Both the position numbers and the translations under genes were made by a program. The notes under the pieces were generated by a model. That model worked only from the letters and a program-made list of their open reading frames with translations. It had not been told where the DNA came from and did not search any database. Positions 33,065-43,210 of a stretch of DNA of 64,000 nucleotides are shown in pieces. Origin of the DNA: Musa acuminata AAA Group (Eukaryota; Streptophyta; Magnoliopsida; Zingiberales; Musaceae); assembly GCF_036884655.1 (NCBI RefSeq), contig NC_088345.1:21232501-21296500 (forward strand), given 5' to 3'. Position 1 is the first letter of the stretch; the number at the start of each line of letters is the position of its first letter.

Positions 33065-33640
33065 GATTGCACCAGGAGGTGCAACCGCCCCAGCCAGGAG
33101 GTGCAACCGCCTGGGCTGTGGGGTTGGGAGGTGCAACCGCCCCAGCCAGGAGGTGCAACCGCCTGGGCTGTGGGGTTGGGAGGTGCAACCGCCCCAGCCA
33201 GGAGGTGCAACCGCCAGGGCTGCAAGGCTGGGAGGTGCAACCGCCCCAGCCAAGAGGTTGCACCGCCAGAGCTCAAGTTCCGAGCTCTGCCAGGCGATGC
33301 AACCACCGAGCTCAGTCTTCGAGCTCTGGCAGAGAGGTGCATCAGCCTGAGCTCAGTCTCGAGCTCTGCCAGGTGATGCATTCACCAAGCTCAGTCTTCG
33401 AGCTCTGGCAAAGAGGTGGATCAGCCTGAGCTCAGCTTGGAGCTCTGCCAGGTGATGCAACCACCGAGCTCAGTTTCGAGCTCTGCCAGGTGATGCAATC
33501 ACCAAGCTCAGTCTTCGAGCTCTGCCAGGTGATGCAACCATCGAGCTCAGTCTTCGAGCTCTGGCAGAGAGAAGCAATCGGCAGAGCTCAGTCTTCGAGC
33601 TCTGCCAGGCGGTGCCACCTCTCCAGTCGAGAGGTGCAAC
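33065..33640 (+). repeat. GGTGCAACCGCC units and GAGCTC hairpin array, C7 5' LTR
   Basis: Three 52-bp units with GGAGGTGCAACCGCC and GGGCTGTGGGGTTGGGAGG, then about nine GAGCTCAGTCTTCGAGCTC inverted repeats. It lies just upstream of the TATA box. Confidence 0.9.
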
Positions 33641-33713
33641 TGCCTGATCCCAGAATTCTGGGATTTGATCGATTTGATCGTTTTGAGCTCGAATTTTGAA
33701 TTGGGTTGGGGCC

Positions 33714-33721
33714 TATAAATA
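33714..33721 (+). promoter_or_regulatory. TATA box, C7 5' LTR
   Basis: TATAAATA in GGCCTATAAATACCCCACCC, the best core promoter candidate for C7 genomic RNA. Equivalent boxes: 38897-38904 and 44717-44724 (C8), 49854-49861 (C7 3' LTR). Confidence 0.8.
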
Positions 33722-34437
33722 CCCCACCCATTCAGCACTGAAAAGATATAGACCTATACCGAAATCGTGATCTTTTCTGTGATTCTAAAGAGCTCAAAAG
33801 TGTTGTAAAGCCTTTAAGTCTCCTCCTTCTGTTCTTCAAGTTTTCAATTGTAAAGTGAGGAGAGAAAGGTCTGTAAAGGTTGTCTCCTAAGCCTGCCAAA
33901 AGGAGAGAAATTGTAAGAGGGAAGTTTGGCCTTCGCCCATTGAAGGAAGGCACCTAGTTGACGTCGGCAACCTCATCGGTGGAGGAAGCCAAAAGTGGAG
34001 TAGGTCAAGGCTGACCGAACCACTCTAAATCTCTGGTTTGCGTTTATTTTCGAGCACTTTATCATTACTGCAAACCTCCCTCATCACTACTGCTCTCTGC
34101 GCTTTCACGAACAAGTTCTAAGTGCTGTTCTTCCAAATCTGCATTCAGACGTAAACTCGTATTTTCATACATTACAGTTTACGTTTACGTTTGATTCTGC
34201 AGAACTGTTTTCCGTGCTTTTACGAACGAGCTTCCTTGCAGTTTACGCTTACATTTTAATCCTATTAATAACTGCAATCTGTCCTCTACGATTTTACGAA
34301 CGAGTTTCAACATTTAGACGTAAAACTGCATTCAGACGTAAATCGGCTTTCTTCGCTCAATCATCAGATTTCAGTTCACGTTTACGTCTTGGTTTCAACT
34401 GCATACTGCCTTCTGCGAGTATACAAACGAGTTTCAA

Positions 34438-34755
34438 AGTTTAGACGTAAATCTGCATCTAACTGCATTTAGACGTAAATCTGCGTTTAGACGTAAAACT
34501 GCGTTTAGACGTAAAACTGCGTTTAGACGTAAAACTGCGTTTAGACGTAAATCTGCGTTTAGACGTAAAACTACGTTTAGACGTAAAACTGCGTTTAGAC
34601 GTAAATCTGCGTTTAGACGTAAATCTGCATTTAGACGTAAATCTGAGTTTAGACGCAAAACTGCGCTTAGACGCAAAACTGCGCTTAGACGCAATCTGCG
34701 CTTAGACGCAAAACTGCGCTTAGACGCAATCTGCGCTTAGACGCAAACTGCACTT
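34438..34755 (+). repeat. 18-bp minisatellite, C7 5' LTR
   Basis: About 17 units of GCGTTTAGACGTAAAACT or variants, with GCGCTTAGACGCAAAACT variants at the 3' side. It lies downstream of the TATA box, so it would be in the transcribed leader. Confidence 0.95.
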
Positions 34756-34886
34756 AGATACAAACTGAGAATTTGCTTTTGCATCATAATAGTTTTTGAA
34801 CAAACGCAGCTTTTGGTTTTTAAATCGTTGTAAGATTTCCGCTGCACTAATTCACCCCCCCCCTCTTAGTGCTCTCGATCCTAACA

Positions 34887-34900
34887 ATTGGTATCAGAGC
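34887..34900 (+). promoter_or_regulatory. Primer-binding site of C7
   Basis: ATTGGTATCAGAGC directly after the LTR; complement of initiator Met tRNA 3' end. Confidence 0.95.
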
Positions 34901-34936
34901 AAGGTTAACTCTCTAAAGGATTAAAACCCAAGAGAG

Positions 34937-36520
34937 ATGGCATACGCCGGAAACCAAGAGGGGCATTCAATTACACGTCCACCCATGTTCAGTGGAACGG
35001 ACTACACTTACTGGAAGACCCGAATGAGGATCTTTCTTATTTCTATGGATTTTGAACTGTGGAACCTTGTTGAAAATGGATTTTCAAAATCTTCTCTTCC
35101 AATGATCGATTGGAACGATTTGGAGAAGAAGGCTTTCGCTCTTAATGCAAAGGCTATGAATGCCTTATTTTGCGCACTTGATAAAAACGAGTTTAATCGT
35201 GTTTCAACTTGCGAAACTGCTTTTGATATTTGGCACACACTTGAAGTGACCCACGAGGGCACAAGTAGAGTGAAAGAGTCAAAAATCAATCTGTTGCTGC
35301 ATTCTTTTGAACTTTTCCGAATGAAACCGAGTGAAACCATTGGCGACATGTTTACCCGTTTCACGGATGTCGTCAACGGTCTAAAAGGACTCGGAAAGAG
35401 CTTTTCGGATTTTGAGCTTGTTAATAAGATACTAAGATCCCTTCCTAAGAGTTGGGATCCTAAAGTCACCGCCATTCAAGAGGCAAAAGATCTGCGAAAT
35501 TTCCCTCTTGAAGAACTAGTCGGGTCATTAATGACCTACGAAATGACCTGCAAAGCTCATGAAGAGCAAGAAGACATCCTTCCAAAGAACAGGAAGGATA
35601 TGGCACTTAAAACTTCTGAATGCCACTTGAGAGAAAACTCAAGTGATGAGGATTGTGACGATGACTTGGCACTTTTGACAAGAAAGTTTAAGAAATTCTT
35701 CAAAAGAAACAAGTTTAAAAACGATGTGAAAAATAAACTTGAATCAAAGAAGGACCAAGTGATCTGCTACGAATGTAAAAAGCCGGGACACTACAAAAGT
35801 GATTGTCCCCAAGTCAAGAAAAGAACAACAAAGAAGAAGGCGCTCCAAGCAACATGGGATGATTCGAGCGCATCTGAGGAAGAGGAGTCCAACACCGAGC
35901 AAGTTGCTCATTACGCCTTTATGGCCATCGAAGAGGAGGTAACGGATTTATTAGATGCTGATTTATCTTTCGATGAATTACTAAATGCCTTCCATGATTT
36001 ATTTGATGAATGCAAAGTTATAAATAAGAAATACAAGTTGCTAAAAAAGCTACATGATAATCTTACTTGTGAGTTTGATAAGTTAAAAGTCGAACATCAT
36101 GATAGTTTAAATTCATGTATCAAATGTCATGATTTAGAAACTATACAAAAAGAAAACTTGCTACTTAAGGACACCTTGAAGAAATTCGAGGTTGGTAGCA
36201 AGTCATTAAACATGATCCTTACAAACAAGGGTCATGCTCCCAAAAGAAGTGGGATTGGATTTGTGAGGAGTCCTCACCGAAATCCAACTACCTTTGTAAA
36301 AGGCCCCATCTTACACGTTCAACACCAAACCAAGTGCAACTTTTGTTGCAAATCTGGACACAAGACACATTGTTGTCCATTCAAGAAAATAAGTCCAAAC
36401 AAATTAATTTGGATTCCTAAAGGAACCATGATAAACTCTATGCAACATGATAGAAAATGTAGATCTATTTATGAGGCACCCAAAAGCAAATGGGTACCTA
36501 AACGTCATCCTTTCTTGTAG
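34937..36520 (+). CDS. gag: copia gag, intact, 527 aa (C7)
   Basis: Particle-forming, RNA-binding protein. ATG at 34937 is the first after the primer-binding site. An N-terminal segment with RPPMFSGTDYTYWKTRM (about 15-31, DUF4219-like) precedes a UBN2-type gag core (about 60-190). Knuckle CYECKKPGHYKSDC lies at 277-290, then an acidic serine-rich stretch, a likely coiled coil (about 345-440), and a second knuckle-like CNFCCKSGHKTHCC at 467-480. Stop is TAG (36518-36520), and the frame stays open beyond it into pol. Two knuckles about 175 residues apart are unusual. C4 and C9 have the same layout. Confidence 0.95.
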   Translation: MAYAGNQEGHSITRPPMFSGTDYTYWKTRMRIFLISMDFELWNLVENGFSKSSLPMIDWNDLEKKAFALNAKAMNALFCALDKNEFNRVSTCETAFDIWHTLEVTHEGTSRVKESKINLLLHSFELFRMKPSETIGDMFTRFTDVVNGLKGLGKSFSDFELVNKILRSLPKSWDPKVTAIQEAKDLRNFPLEELVGSLMTYEMTCKAHEEQEDILPKNRKDMALKTSECHLRENSSDEDCDDDLALLTRKFKKFFKRNKFKNDVKNKLESKKDQVICYECKKPGHYKSDCPQVKKRTTKKKALQATWDDSSASEEEESNTEQVAHYAFMAIEEEVTDLLDADLSFDELLNAFHDLFDECKVINKKYKLLKKLHDNLTCEFDKLKVEHHDSLNSCIKCHDLETIQKENLLLKDTLKKFEVGSKSLNMILTNKGHAPKRSGIGFVRSPHRNPTTFVKGPILHVQHQTKCNFCCKSGHKTHCCPFKKISPNKLIWIPKGTMINSMQHDRKCRSIYEAPKSKWVPKRHPFL

Positions 36521-37390
36521 AAAACTAAACAATCGCAAGCTAGGAGCAAGAAATGGTACCTTGATAGTGGATGCTCAAGGCATATGACCGGAGATCCATC
36601 TCAATTCTCTAAGCTCTCTAGCATAGACGAAGGATATGTCACCTTCGGAGACAACAACAAGGGTAAAATCATTGGCAAAGGAACCATAGGTAACAAATCC
36701 AACCTCTCTATTGAAGATGTTTTACTAGTTGATGGTTTAAAACATAACCTCTTGAGCATTAGTCAATTATGTGATAAAGGATATATTATAAGATTTGAAT
36801 CTAATGCCTGCATCATTGAAAAACCATACAAAAATGTATCTATGATTGCATTAAAACAAAACAACGTATACACTATTGACATCAATGACTTATGTGATGA
36901 AATGTGCTTTGCCGTTATGAATGAGGATGCTTGGCTATGGCATAGAAGATTAGGTCATGCTAGCATGAAACTAATCAATCAAGTATCATCTAGAGAACTT
37001 GTAAGAGGAATTCCTCATATCAAGTTCATCAAAGATAATGTATGTGATGCTTGCCAATTAGGTAAGCAAATTAGGGGTAGCTTCAAAGCTAAGAATCAAA
37101 TAAGCACCTCTAGGCCCTTACAATTGATCCATATGGACTTGTTCGGACCAATCTCTACATCGAGTCTAGGAGGTAGCAAATACGCCTTTGTCATTATTGA
37201 TGACTACAGCAGATATACATGGACCTACTTCTTAAAACAAAAAAATGAATGCTTTAGACATTTTACCAAGTTTTGTAAACGTGTTCAAAATGAGAAGGAA
37301 TCTATGATTTCGTCAATTAGAAGTGATCACGGTGGAGAATTTCAAAACCAAGACTTCCAAGAATTCTGTGAACTCAACGGATACAACCAT
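36521..37390 (+). CDS. pol: copia pol, 5' part: protease and integrase N-terminal/core (C7)
   Basis: In the same frame as gag, directly after its TAG; no ATG precedes the protease, so expression would need readthrough or processing not seen here. Numbering from 36521: protease active site DSG at 15-17 (DSGCSRHMTG); GAG-pre-integrase zinc site H141, H146, C175, C178; integrase core with first D at 206 (HMDLFGP) and second D at 269 (RSDHGGEF). It cleaves the polyprotein and inserts cDNA. C8 interrupts the gene after the codon ending at 37390; the artificial frame then stops at 37396. Confidence 0.95.
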
Positions 37391-40056
37391 TGTTGAATCT
37401 CGTATTTTGATGATGAAACTACTTGATATATGTTTATGATTTAATCTGCATTTTGAGTGACGCAGGATGCTTCGATCAGGATGAGACAATTAAAGCAGGA
37501 AAATCATATTGTGCCGAAGGAACATGTCAGAAGATTGGACGTCGGGCCAGTGGATCGGTCGACGTATCGACAGAAGGCTTCGGGCCGTGGACTCGGGCAT
37601 CGGGCCAAGAAGAGCGGGTATTGTGCCAAGGATATCGGAGTTGCGGAGTCAACTGGCCGATTGGGCAATAGGCTGCACGAGAGGACGATGCGCCGAAGAA
37701 TCGGACGAAGCGTCGAGGGACCAATGACATGTCGGACAACTTGGTTAATTGCTTAGGATTAATTGTCTCGATTGAAGTTTTGTTTTAATTGTGCAGGATT
37801 AACTATGATAACGATGAAGACATAAAGCGAAACAAAGTGTCGGAGTCAAGCGCGAAGGATTTGTTGCGAGTTCGAGAGTTCGACGGAAGTCCGAAGATTC
37901 GTTGGGAGTTCGCGGAGCTCGCCGAGAAAGATCGGAGCTTGCCGAAGAAGCTCGTTGGAACTCGCTAAGAACAAATCGTGAAGTCTAGGAGCTTGCCGGG
38001 AGTCCGCAGAATGGTTTCCGAGAGTTCATCGGAAGACCGCCGGAAGTTTGCCGGAAGCTCGCTAGAAGAAGTCTTGACTTGCGGACTTTGTAATAGCTTA
38101 GAAAATGTCTTTAAATTCATAGTTAGCACGTTAATTAGGGTTAGGATTAGGTGTTAATCCTATAACCCAAGTAGGGGCCAATTAGGCCCAAGTTCGGACT
38201 GGTTTGGACCAAGTTTGGAGCCAAACCAAGTGAGCTGGAATAGTGAAGAGGTGCCACCTCTCCAGCCTGGAGGTGCAACCGCCTGGGCTGTGGGGTTGGG
38301 AGGTGCAACCGCCCCAGCCAGGAGGTGCAACCGCTAGGGCTGCAAGGCTGGGAGGTGCAACCGCCCCAGCCGAGAGGTGCAACCGCCCAGAGCTCAGTCT
38401 TCGAGCTAGACTGGGCGGTGCAACCTCCTCTGCCAAGAGGTAGCACCGCCAGAGCTCAAGTTTCGAGCTCTGCCAGGCGATGCAACCACCGAGCTCAGTC
38501 TTCGAGCTCTGGCAGAGAGGTGCATCAGCCTGAGCTCAGTCTCGAGCTCTGCCAGGTGATGCAATCACCGAGCTCAGTCTTCGAGCTCTGGCAGAGAGGT
38601 GCATCAGCCTGAGCTCAGTTTGGAGCTCTGCCAGGTGATGCAACCACCGAGCTCAGTTTCGAGCTCTGCCAGGTGATGCAATCACCAAGCTCAGTCTTCG
38701 AGCTCTGCCAGGTGATGCAACCATCGAGCTCAGTCTTCGAGCTCTGGCAGAGAGAAGCAATCGGCAGAGCTCAGTCTTCGAGCTCTGCCAGGCGGTGCCA
38801 CCTCTCCAGTCGAGAGGTGCAACCGCCTGATCCCAGAATTCTGGGATTTGATCGATTTGATCGTTTTGAGCTCGAATTTTGAATTGGGTTGGGGCCTATA
38901 AATACCCCACCCATTCAGCACTGAAAAGATACAGACCTACACCGAAATCTTGATCTTTTCTGTGATTCTAAGAGCTCAAAAGTGTTGTAAATCCTTTAAG
39001 TCTCCTCCTTCTGTTCTTCAAGTTTTCAGTTGTAAAGTGAGGAGAGAAAGGTCTGTAAAGGTTGTCTCCTGAGCCTGTCAAAAGGAGAGAAACTGTAAAA
39101 GGGCAGTTAGCCTTCGCCCATTGAAGGAAGGCACCTAGTTGACGTCGGCAACCTCGTCGGTGGAGGGAGCCAAAAGTGGAGTAGGTCAAGGCTGACCGAA
39201 CCACTCTAAATCTCTGGTTTGCGATTATTTTTGAGCACTTTATCATTACTGCAAACCTCCTCCATTGCTACTGCTCTCTGCGCTTTCACGAACAAGTTCT
39301 AAGTGCTGTTCTTCCGAATCTGCATTCAGACGTAAATTCGTATTTTCATACATTACTGTTTACGTTTACGTTTGATTCTGCAGAACTGTCTTCCGTGCTT
39401 TTACGAACGAGCTTCTTTGCAGTTTACACTTACATTTTGATCCTATTGATAACTGCAAACTTTCCTCTACGATTTTACGAACGAGTTTCAACATTTAGAC
39501 GTAAAACTGCATTCAGACGTAAATCGACTTTCCTCGCTCAATCATCAGATTTCAGTTCACGTTTACGTCTTGATTTCAACTGCATACTGCCTTTTGCGAG
39601 TATACAAACAAGTTTCAAAGTTTAGACGTAAATCTGCGTCTAGACGTAAAACTGCGTTTAGACGTAAATCTGCGTTTAGACGTAAATCTGAGTTTAAGAC
39701 GTAAATCTGAGTTTAGACGTAAATCTGCGTTTAGACGTAAAACTGCGTTTAGACGTAAATCTGCGTTTAGACGTAAATCTGCGTTTAGACGTAAATCTGC
39801 GTTTAGACGTAAATCTGCGTTTAGACGTAAATCTGAGTTTAGACGTAAATCTGAGTTTAGACGTAAACTGCGCTTAGACGCAAAACTGCGCTTAGACGCA
39901 ATCTGCGCTTAGACGCAAACTGCACTTAGATACAAACTGAGAATTTGCTTTTGCATCATAATAGTTTTTGAACGAACGCAGCTTTTGGTTTTTAATCGCT
40001 GTAAGATTTCCGGCGCACTAATTCACCCCCCCCTCTTAGTGCTCTCGATCCTAACA
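37391..40056 (+). repeat. 5' LTR of C8 (2666 bp, hybrid)
   Basis: 37391 to about 38240 matches the C6-type U3 (reverse of 28119-27400). From about 38240 to the end it is nearly identical to the C7/C4 LTR: GGTGCAACCGCC units, GAGCTC hairpins (38390-38810), TATA 38897-38904 and minisatellite (39620-39925). It is 109 bp longer than the 3' LTR: six 18-bp units plus one inserted A. Confidence 0.95.
39620..39925 (+). repeat. 18-bp minisatellite, C8 5' LTR
   Basis: Same unit as in C7 (TTTAGACGTAAATCTGCG), about 16-17 copies, one of them with an extra A near 39695. Confidence 0.95.
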
Positions 40057-40070
40057 ATTGGTATCAGAGC
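40057..40070 (+). promoter_or_regulatory. Primer-binding site of C8
   Basis: ATTGGTATCAGAGC directly after the LTR end CCTAACA. Confidence 0.95.
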
Positions 40071-40106
40071 GGGGTTTTTCTCATTTCGGATTTACACCCG
40101 AGAGAA

Positions 40107-41105
40107 ATGACTTTTCAGGAGGGCTGTTCGGTCTTTCGTCCACCGTTCTTTAACGGATTGGACTACACTTATTGGAAAACTCGAATGAGAGTTTTCTTAA
40201 TTTCTCTAAATCTGGATTTATGGAATATCATTGAAAACGGTTTTCAACTTCCCTCCAAACCGATGAACGAATGGTCGGTTTTGGAGAAGAAGAATTTTTC
40301 TTTAAACGCAAAGGCTATGAATGCCTTATTTTGCGCATTGGACAAAAATGAGTTCAATCGGATTTCTACGTGTGAAACGGCTTTCGATATTTGGCGCACT
40401 CTTGAAATCACGCACGAGGGAACTAGTAGAGTCAAAGACTCGAAAGTTAATATTCTACTGCTTGATTTCGAGCTTTTTCATATGAAACCAAGCGAAACCG
40501 TTGTTGACATGTACACCCGTTTTACGGATGTCGTCAATGGTTTAAAATCACTTGGTAAAAGCTTTTCGGATTTTGAACTCGTTAACAAAGTTTTGCGCTC
40601 ACTTTCTAAAACTTGGGATTCAAAAGTAACTGCTATTCAAGAATCGAAAAACTTGAACCATTTTCCACTTGAAGAACTAATTAGTTCATTGATCACATAT
40701 GAAATGACGTGCAATGCACGTGAAGAACTTGAGAACCACCTTCCAAAGAACAGGAAGGATTTGGAACTCTGGACAAATGAATGCCACTTGAGCGATGACT
40801 CAAGTGATGAGGACAATGATGAACAAACCAACCTTCCAAAGAACAGGAAGGATTTGGGACATAGAACATTTGAAGACCACTCGAGCATAAGCTCAAGTGA
40901 TGGTGAACTTAAAATGAAACGAAAATTAAAAAGCAAAAAGAATGGAACTACTTGCTTTAAACGCAAGAAGAAGAACAAAAATTGGGATGAATCGAGCTCC
41001 TCCGAAGAAGAGAAAGTCAACAAAAGCAAGGCGGCAAACTACGCCTTAACAGCCTACAATGATGAGGTAATCGAAATCCCCCTAATTTACTTCGAAAGTA
41101 CATGA
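40107..41105 (+). CDS. gag: Short copia gag, intact, 332 aa (C8)
   Basis: First ATG after the primer-binding site. RPPFFNGLDYTYWKTRMRVF (about 11-30) is followed by the UBN2-type core (NALFCALDKNEFNR, TCETAFDIWRTLEITH, FTDVVNGLKSLGKSF). The linker contains an internal duplication of NLPKNRKDL-type sequence (DNA near 40738-40765 and 40831-40858). The protein ends after a lysine-rich and an acidic stretch, with no CCHC knuckle or protease. It is only distantly like C7 gag but close to C6, C5 and C0. The open frame suggests gag is still useful, perhaps for packaging, or that the copy is young. Confidence 0.9.
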   Translation: MTFQEGCSVFRPPFFNGLDYTYWKTRMRVFLISLNLDLWNIIENGFQLPSKPMNEWSVLEKKNFSLNAKAMNALFCALDKNEFNRISTCETAFDIWRTLEITHEGTSRVKDSKVNILLLDFELFHMKPSETVVDMYTRFTDVVNGLKSLGKSFSDFELVNKVLRSLSKTWDSKVTAIQESKNLNHFPLEELISSLITYEMTCNAREELENHLPKNRKDLELWTNECHLSDDSSDEDNDEQTNLPKNRKDLGHRTFEDHSSISSSDGELKMKRKLKSKKNGTTCFKRKKKNKNWDESSSSEEEKVNKSKAANYALTAYNDEVIEIPLIYFEST

Positions 41106-43196
41106 TGCCTTTCATGATGCACTTTTCTTTTTCTTTAAATTTTGTTGAAAATTATATTTTTAATAATTTAACAATGAAAATGCAAAAATATGATCATGCT
41201 TGTAATCTTGAAAATGATAATGAAAATTGCATGTCTTATGTTAATGCAAGATAGAAATCTAATGATTTTACACCTAGTGAGATTAATCTTATAGAAGCAA
41301 GAATGTATATTTTGATGATTTTCATATTGCTTTTCAATGACGATACATGGCTTTTGTCTGGAAGGCTTGATATTTTTCATTGTCTTTGTTTATTAAATAT
41401 AATGTATGGTTTTGACATAAAAATAAAGATTTGAGCATGCTATTATAAAGTCAATCATAAATTAAAACTAAAGAAGTTTTAGGCATTTATAAGAATCATT
41501 CAAAATTATGTTCAATGAAACCTTGCTTAATGTTGCAATGAAAATATTAAAGTTATACTTGATGATTTCAGATCTGACAAATGCTACACTTTAAATATGA
41601 ATCATTCTTCAATCAGATTAAATGCTTCAATCATTTTCTATCTCTAAGAGTTTTCGATTTTGGTGAAATACAAGTGATACATTCATTTATGATATCTTGT
41701 AAATCACTTGAATTATGAATGAGTTTTTCTTTTTTATGATGTGTTAAAAGAATCACTTAAAAAGAAAATGTTTTTCCCATTTTATCGAGATTAATGATTT
41801 CATGATATTATGTGAATCTCGAAACTGATTTTGATGAAATAGTAATAACGTTATTCATGTTATGAATCTTAAAAATGATAATATGCTTCATGTGATAATA
41901 TGGATACATGAAACACTTATGATTTTCTGTGTATTCATAAAATATTTATCTCATCATCCAATAACTCTTCTTGATATTCCTTATGAGATGAAATGAAATA
42001 ATGCATGAAATACAAATGAGGAGTTAATAATCATGCATAATAGGATGTAATGAATTCTAGATACCATCGTTTGAATATCTATGATCATGCTGCCAAAATG
42101 ATATATCACGAATGCTTGAATATCATGTTTGATATGCTCATGATGATGATTGATTTTTCGGTATCATGCATAAATTTTTTGAAATGTAATGTTAATGAAT
42201 CTGTGCATTGAAACTATAATGATGCACAAATAAAAATGATTACTTACCTTTGTCATGATTTAGAAATTGATGTAAAGGGTTTTTCCCTTGTTGACAATGA
42301 CAAAGGGGGAGATAGCTAGCTTGTACAAGTCAAGAAGATGCAAAAACTTGATTTGCTAGCTTACCTATTTTAAGAAGCAAAGATTGCTAACTTGCTTATT
42401 TCAAGAAGAAAAATTGTCTTCTTGAACATCACTATCTTGAATATCTCAAGAAGCAAAACTTGCAATTTGCACATTGCAATAGGAAACAAGAATCATGAGC
42501 TTACACAAGAAATTTATCTTGCATTTGCTTTCGAAATTTTTGCTAGCTTATATATTGTGAAACTTGTATATCGTAAAAATTGCTAGCTTGTTGGTCTAAA
42601 GAGAAGCAAAAAGTTGTTATCTCAAAAGAAGCAAATGTGCTATCTTGCCTATCTCAAGAGGCAAAAATGCTAACTTGCGCATCTAGCAAAGTGAGCAAAA
42701 TTTTCAAGAAGCAAGAGTTGCCTTCTTGAACATCTCTAATTTGCTAGCTTGCATGATGTAGAACTTGCTATCTTGAACATTACCAAAAGTGCTATCTTAT
42801 ATGCTATAAAACTTGCATATCTAAAACTTGATAGCATGAATGTTCTAAGCATGATGTAACACTTGCTAAATCTTCTAGCTCCAAGATTGCATGATGATAA
42901 AACTTGATACTATGTTTTTCATGCAATGAGTTGAACCAATATCACACACACTTGATTGTAGTACTTCTCCTTTTTGTTGATGACAAAGGGGGAGAAGTAT
43001 GTTGATGACATGACATGTGATGCATAAGTTTATGCATAAGTTAATGTTGACGTGTTGCAAGTATTCATGATGAATATTGCAATGACTTGAATTCAGTTTG
43101 AATTCAAGGTTCTATCAATATGGCATATTGATAGGGGGAGTTTGTTTAAACTCCGGGAGTTAAGTTTAACTCCGTCATCAAGTGGTTGTCATCATC
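41106..43196 (+). other. Type I spacer of C8
   Basis: No protein-coding gene. AT-rich to about 42270, then GCTAGCTTG-word low-complexity DNA (42300-42860). Polypurine tracts lie at 42289-42312, 42976-42996 (GATGACAAAGGGGGAGAA) and 43129-43145 (GATAGGGGGAG). Confidence 0.8.
42300..42860 (+). repeat. GCTAGC-word low-complexity block (C8)
   Basis: Irregular repeats of TTGCTAGCTTG, ATCTTGC and AAGAAGCAAAA. Homologous to the reverse complement of 28395-29000 in C6. Confidence 0.75.
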
Positions 43197-43210
43197 AAAA
43201 AGGGGGAGAT
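43197..43210 (+). promoter_or_regulatory. LTR-proximal polypurine tract of C8
   Basis: AAAAAGGGGGAGAT immediately before the 3' LTR; plus-strand primer site. Confidence 0.95.

Larger units (their letters stand above)
32547..34886 (+). repeat. 5' LTR of C7 (2340 bp)
   Basis: TGTTGAATCTCGG...GATCCTAACA. It has GGTGCAACCGCC units (33065-33260), a GAGCTC hairpin array (33265-33640), TATA box 33714-33721 and the 18-bp minisatellite (34438-34755). Compared with the 3' LTR it has one more 52-bp unit, one fewer 18-bp unit and one fewer C in the poly-C run; these fully explain the 33-bp length difference. Confidence 0.95.

Noticed and set aside
37423..37756. Frames of 70-99 aa in the C8 U3 region, repeated at 43243-43576
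   Set aside because: They lie inside LTR U3, are copied because LTRs are duplicated, and the related C6 U3 has them broken.
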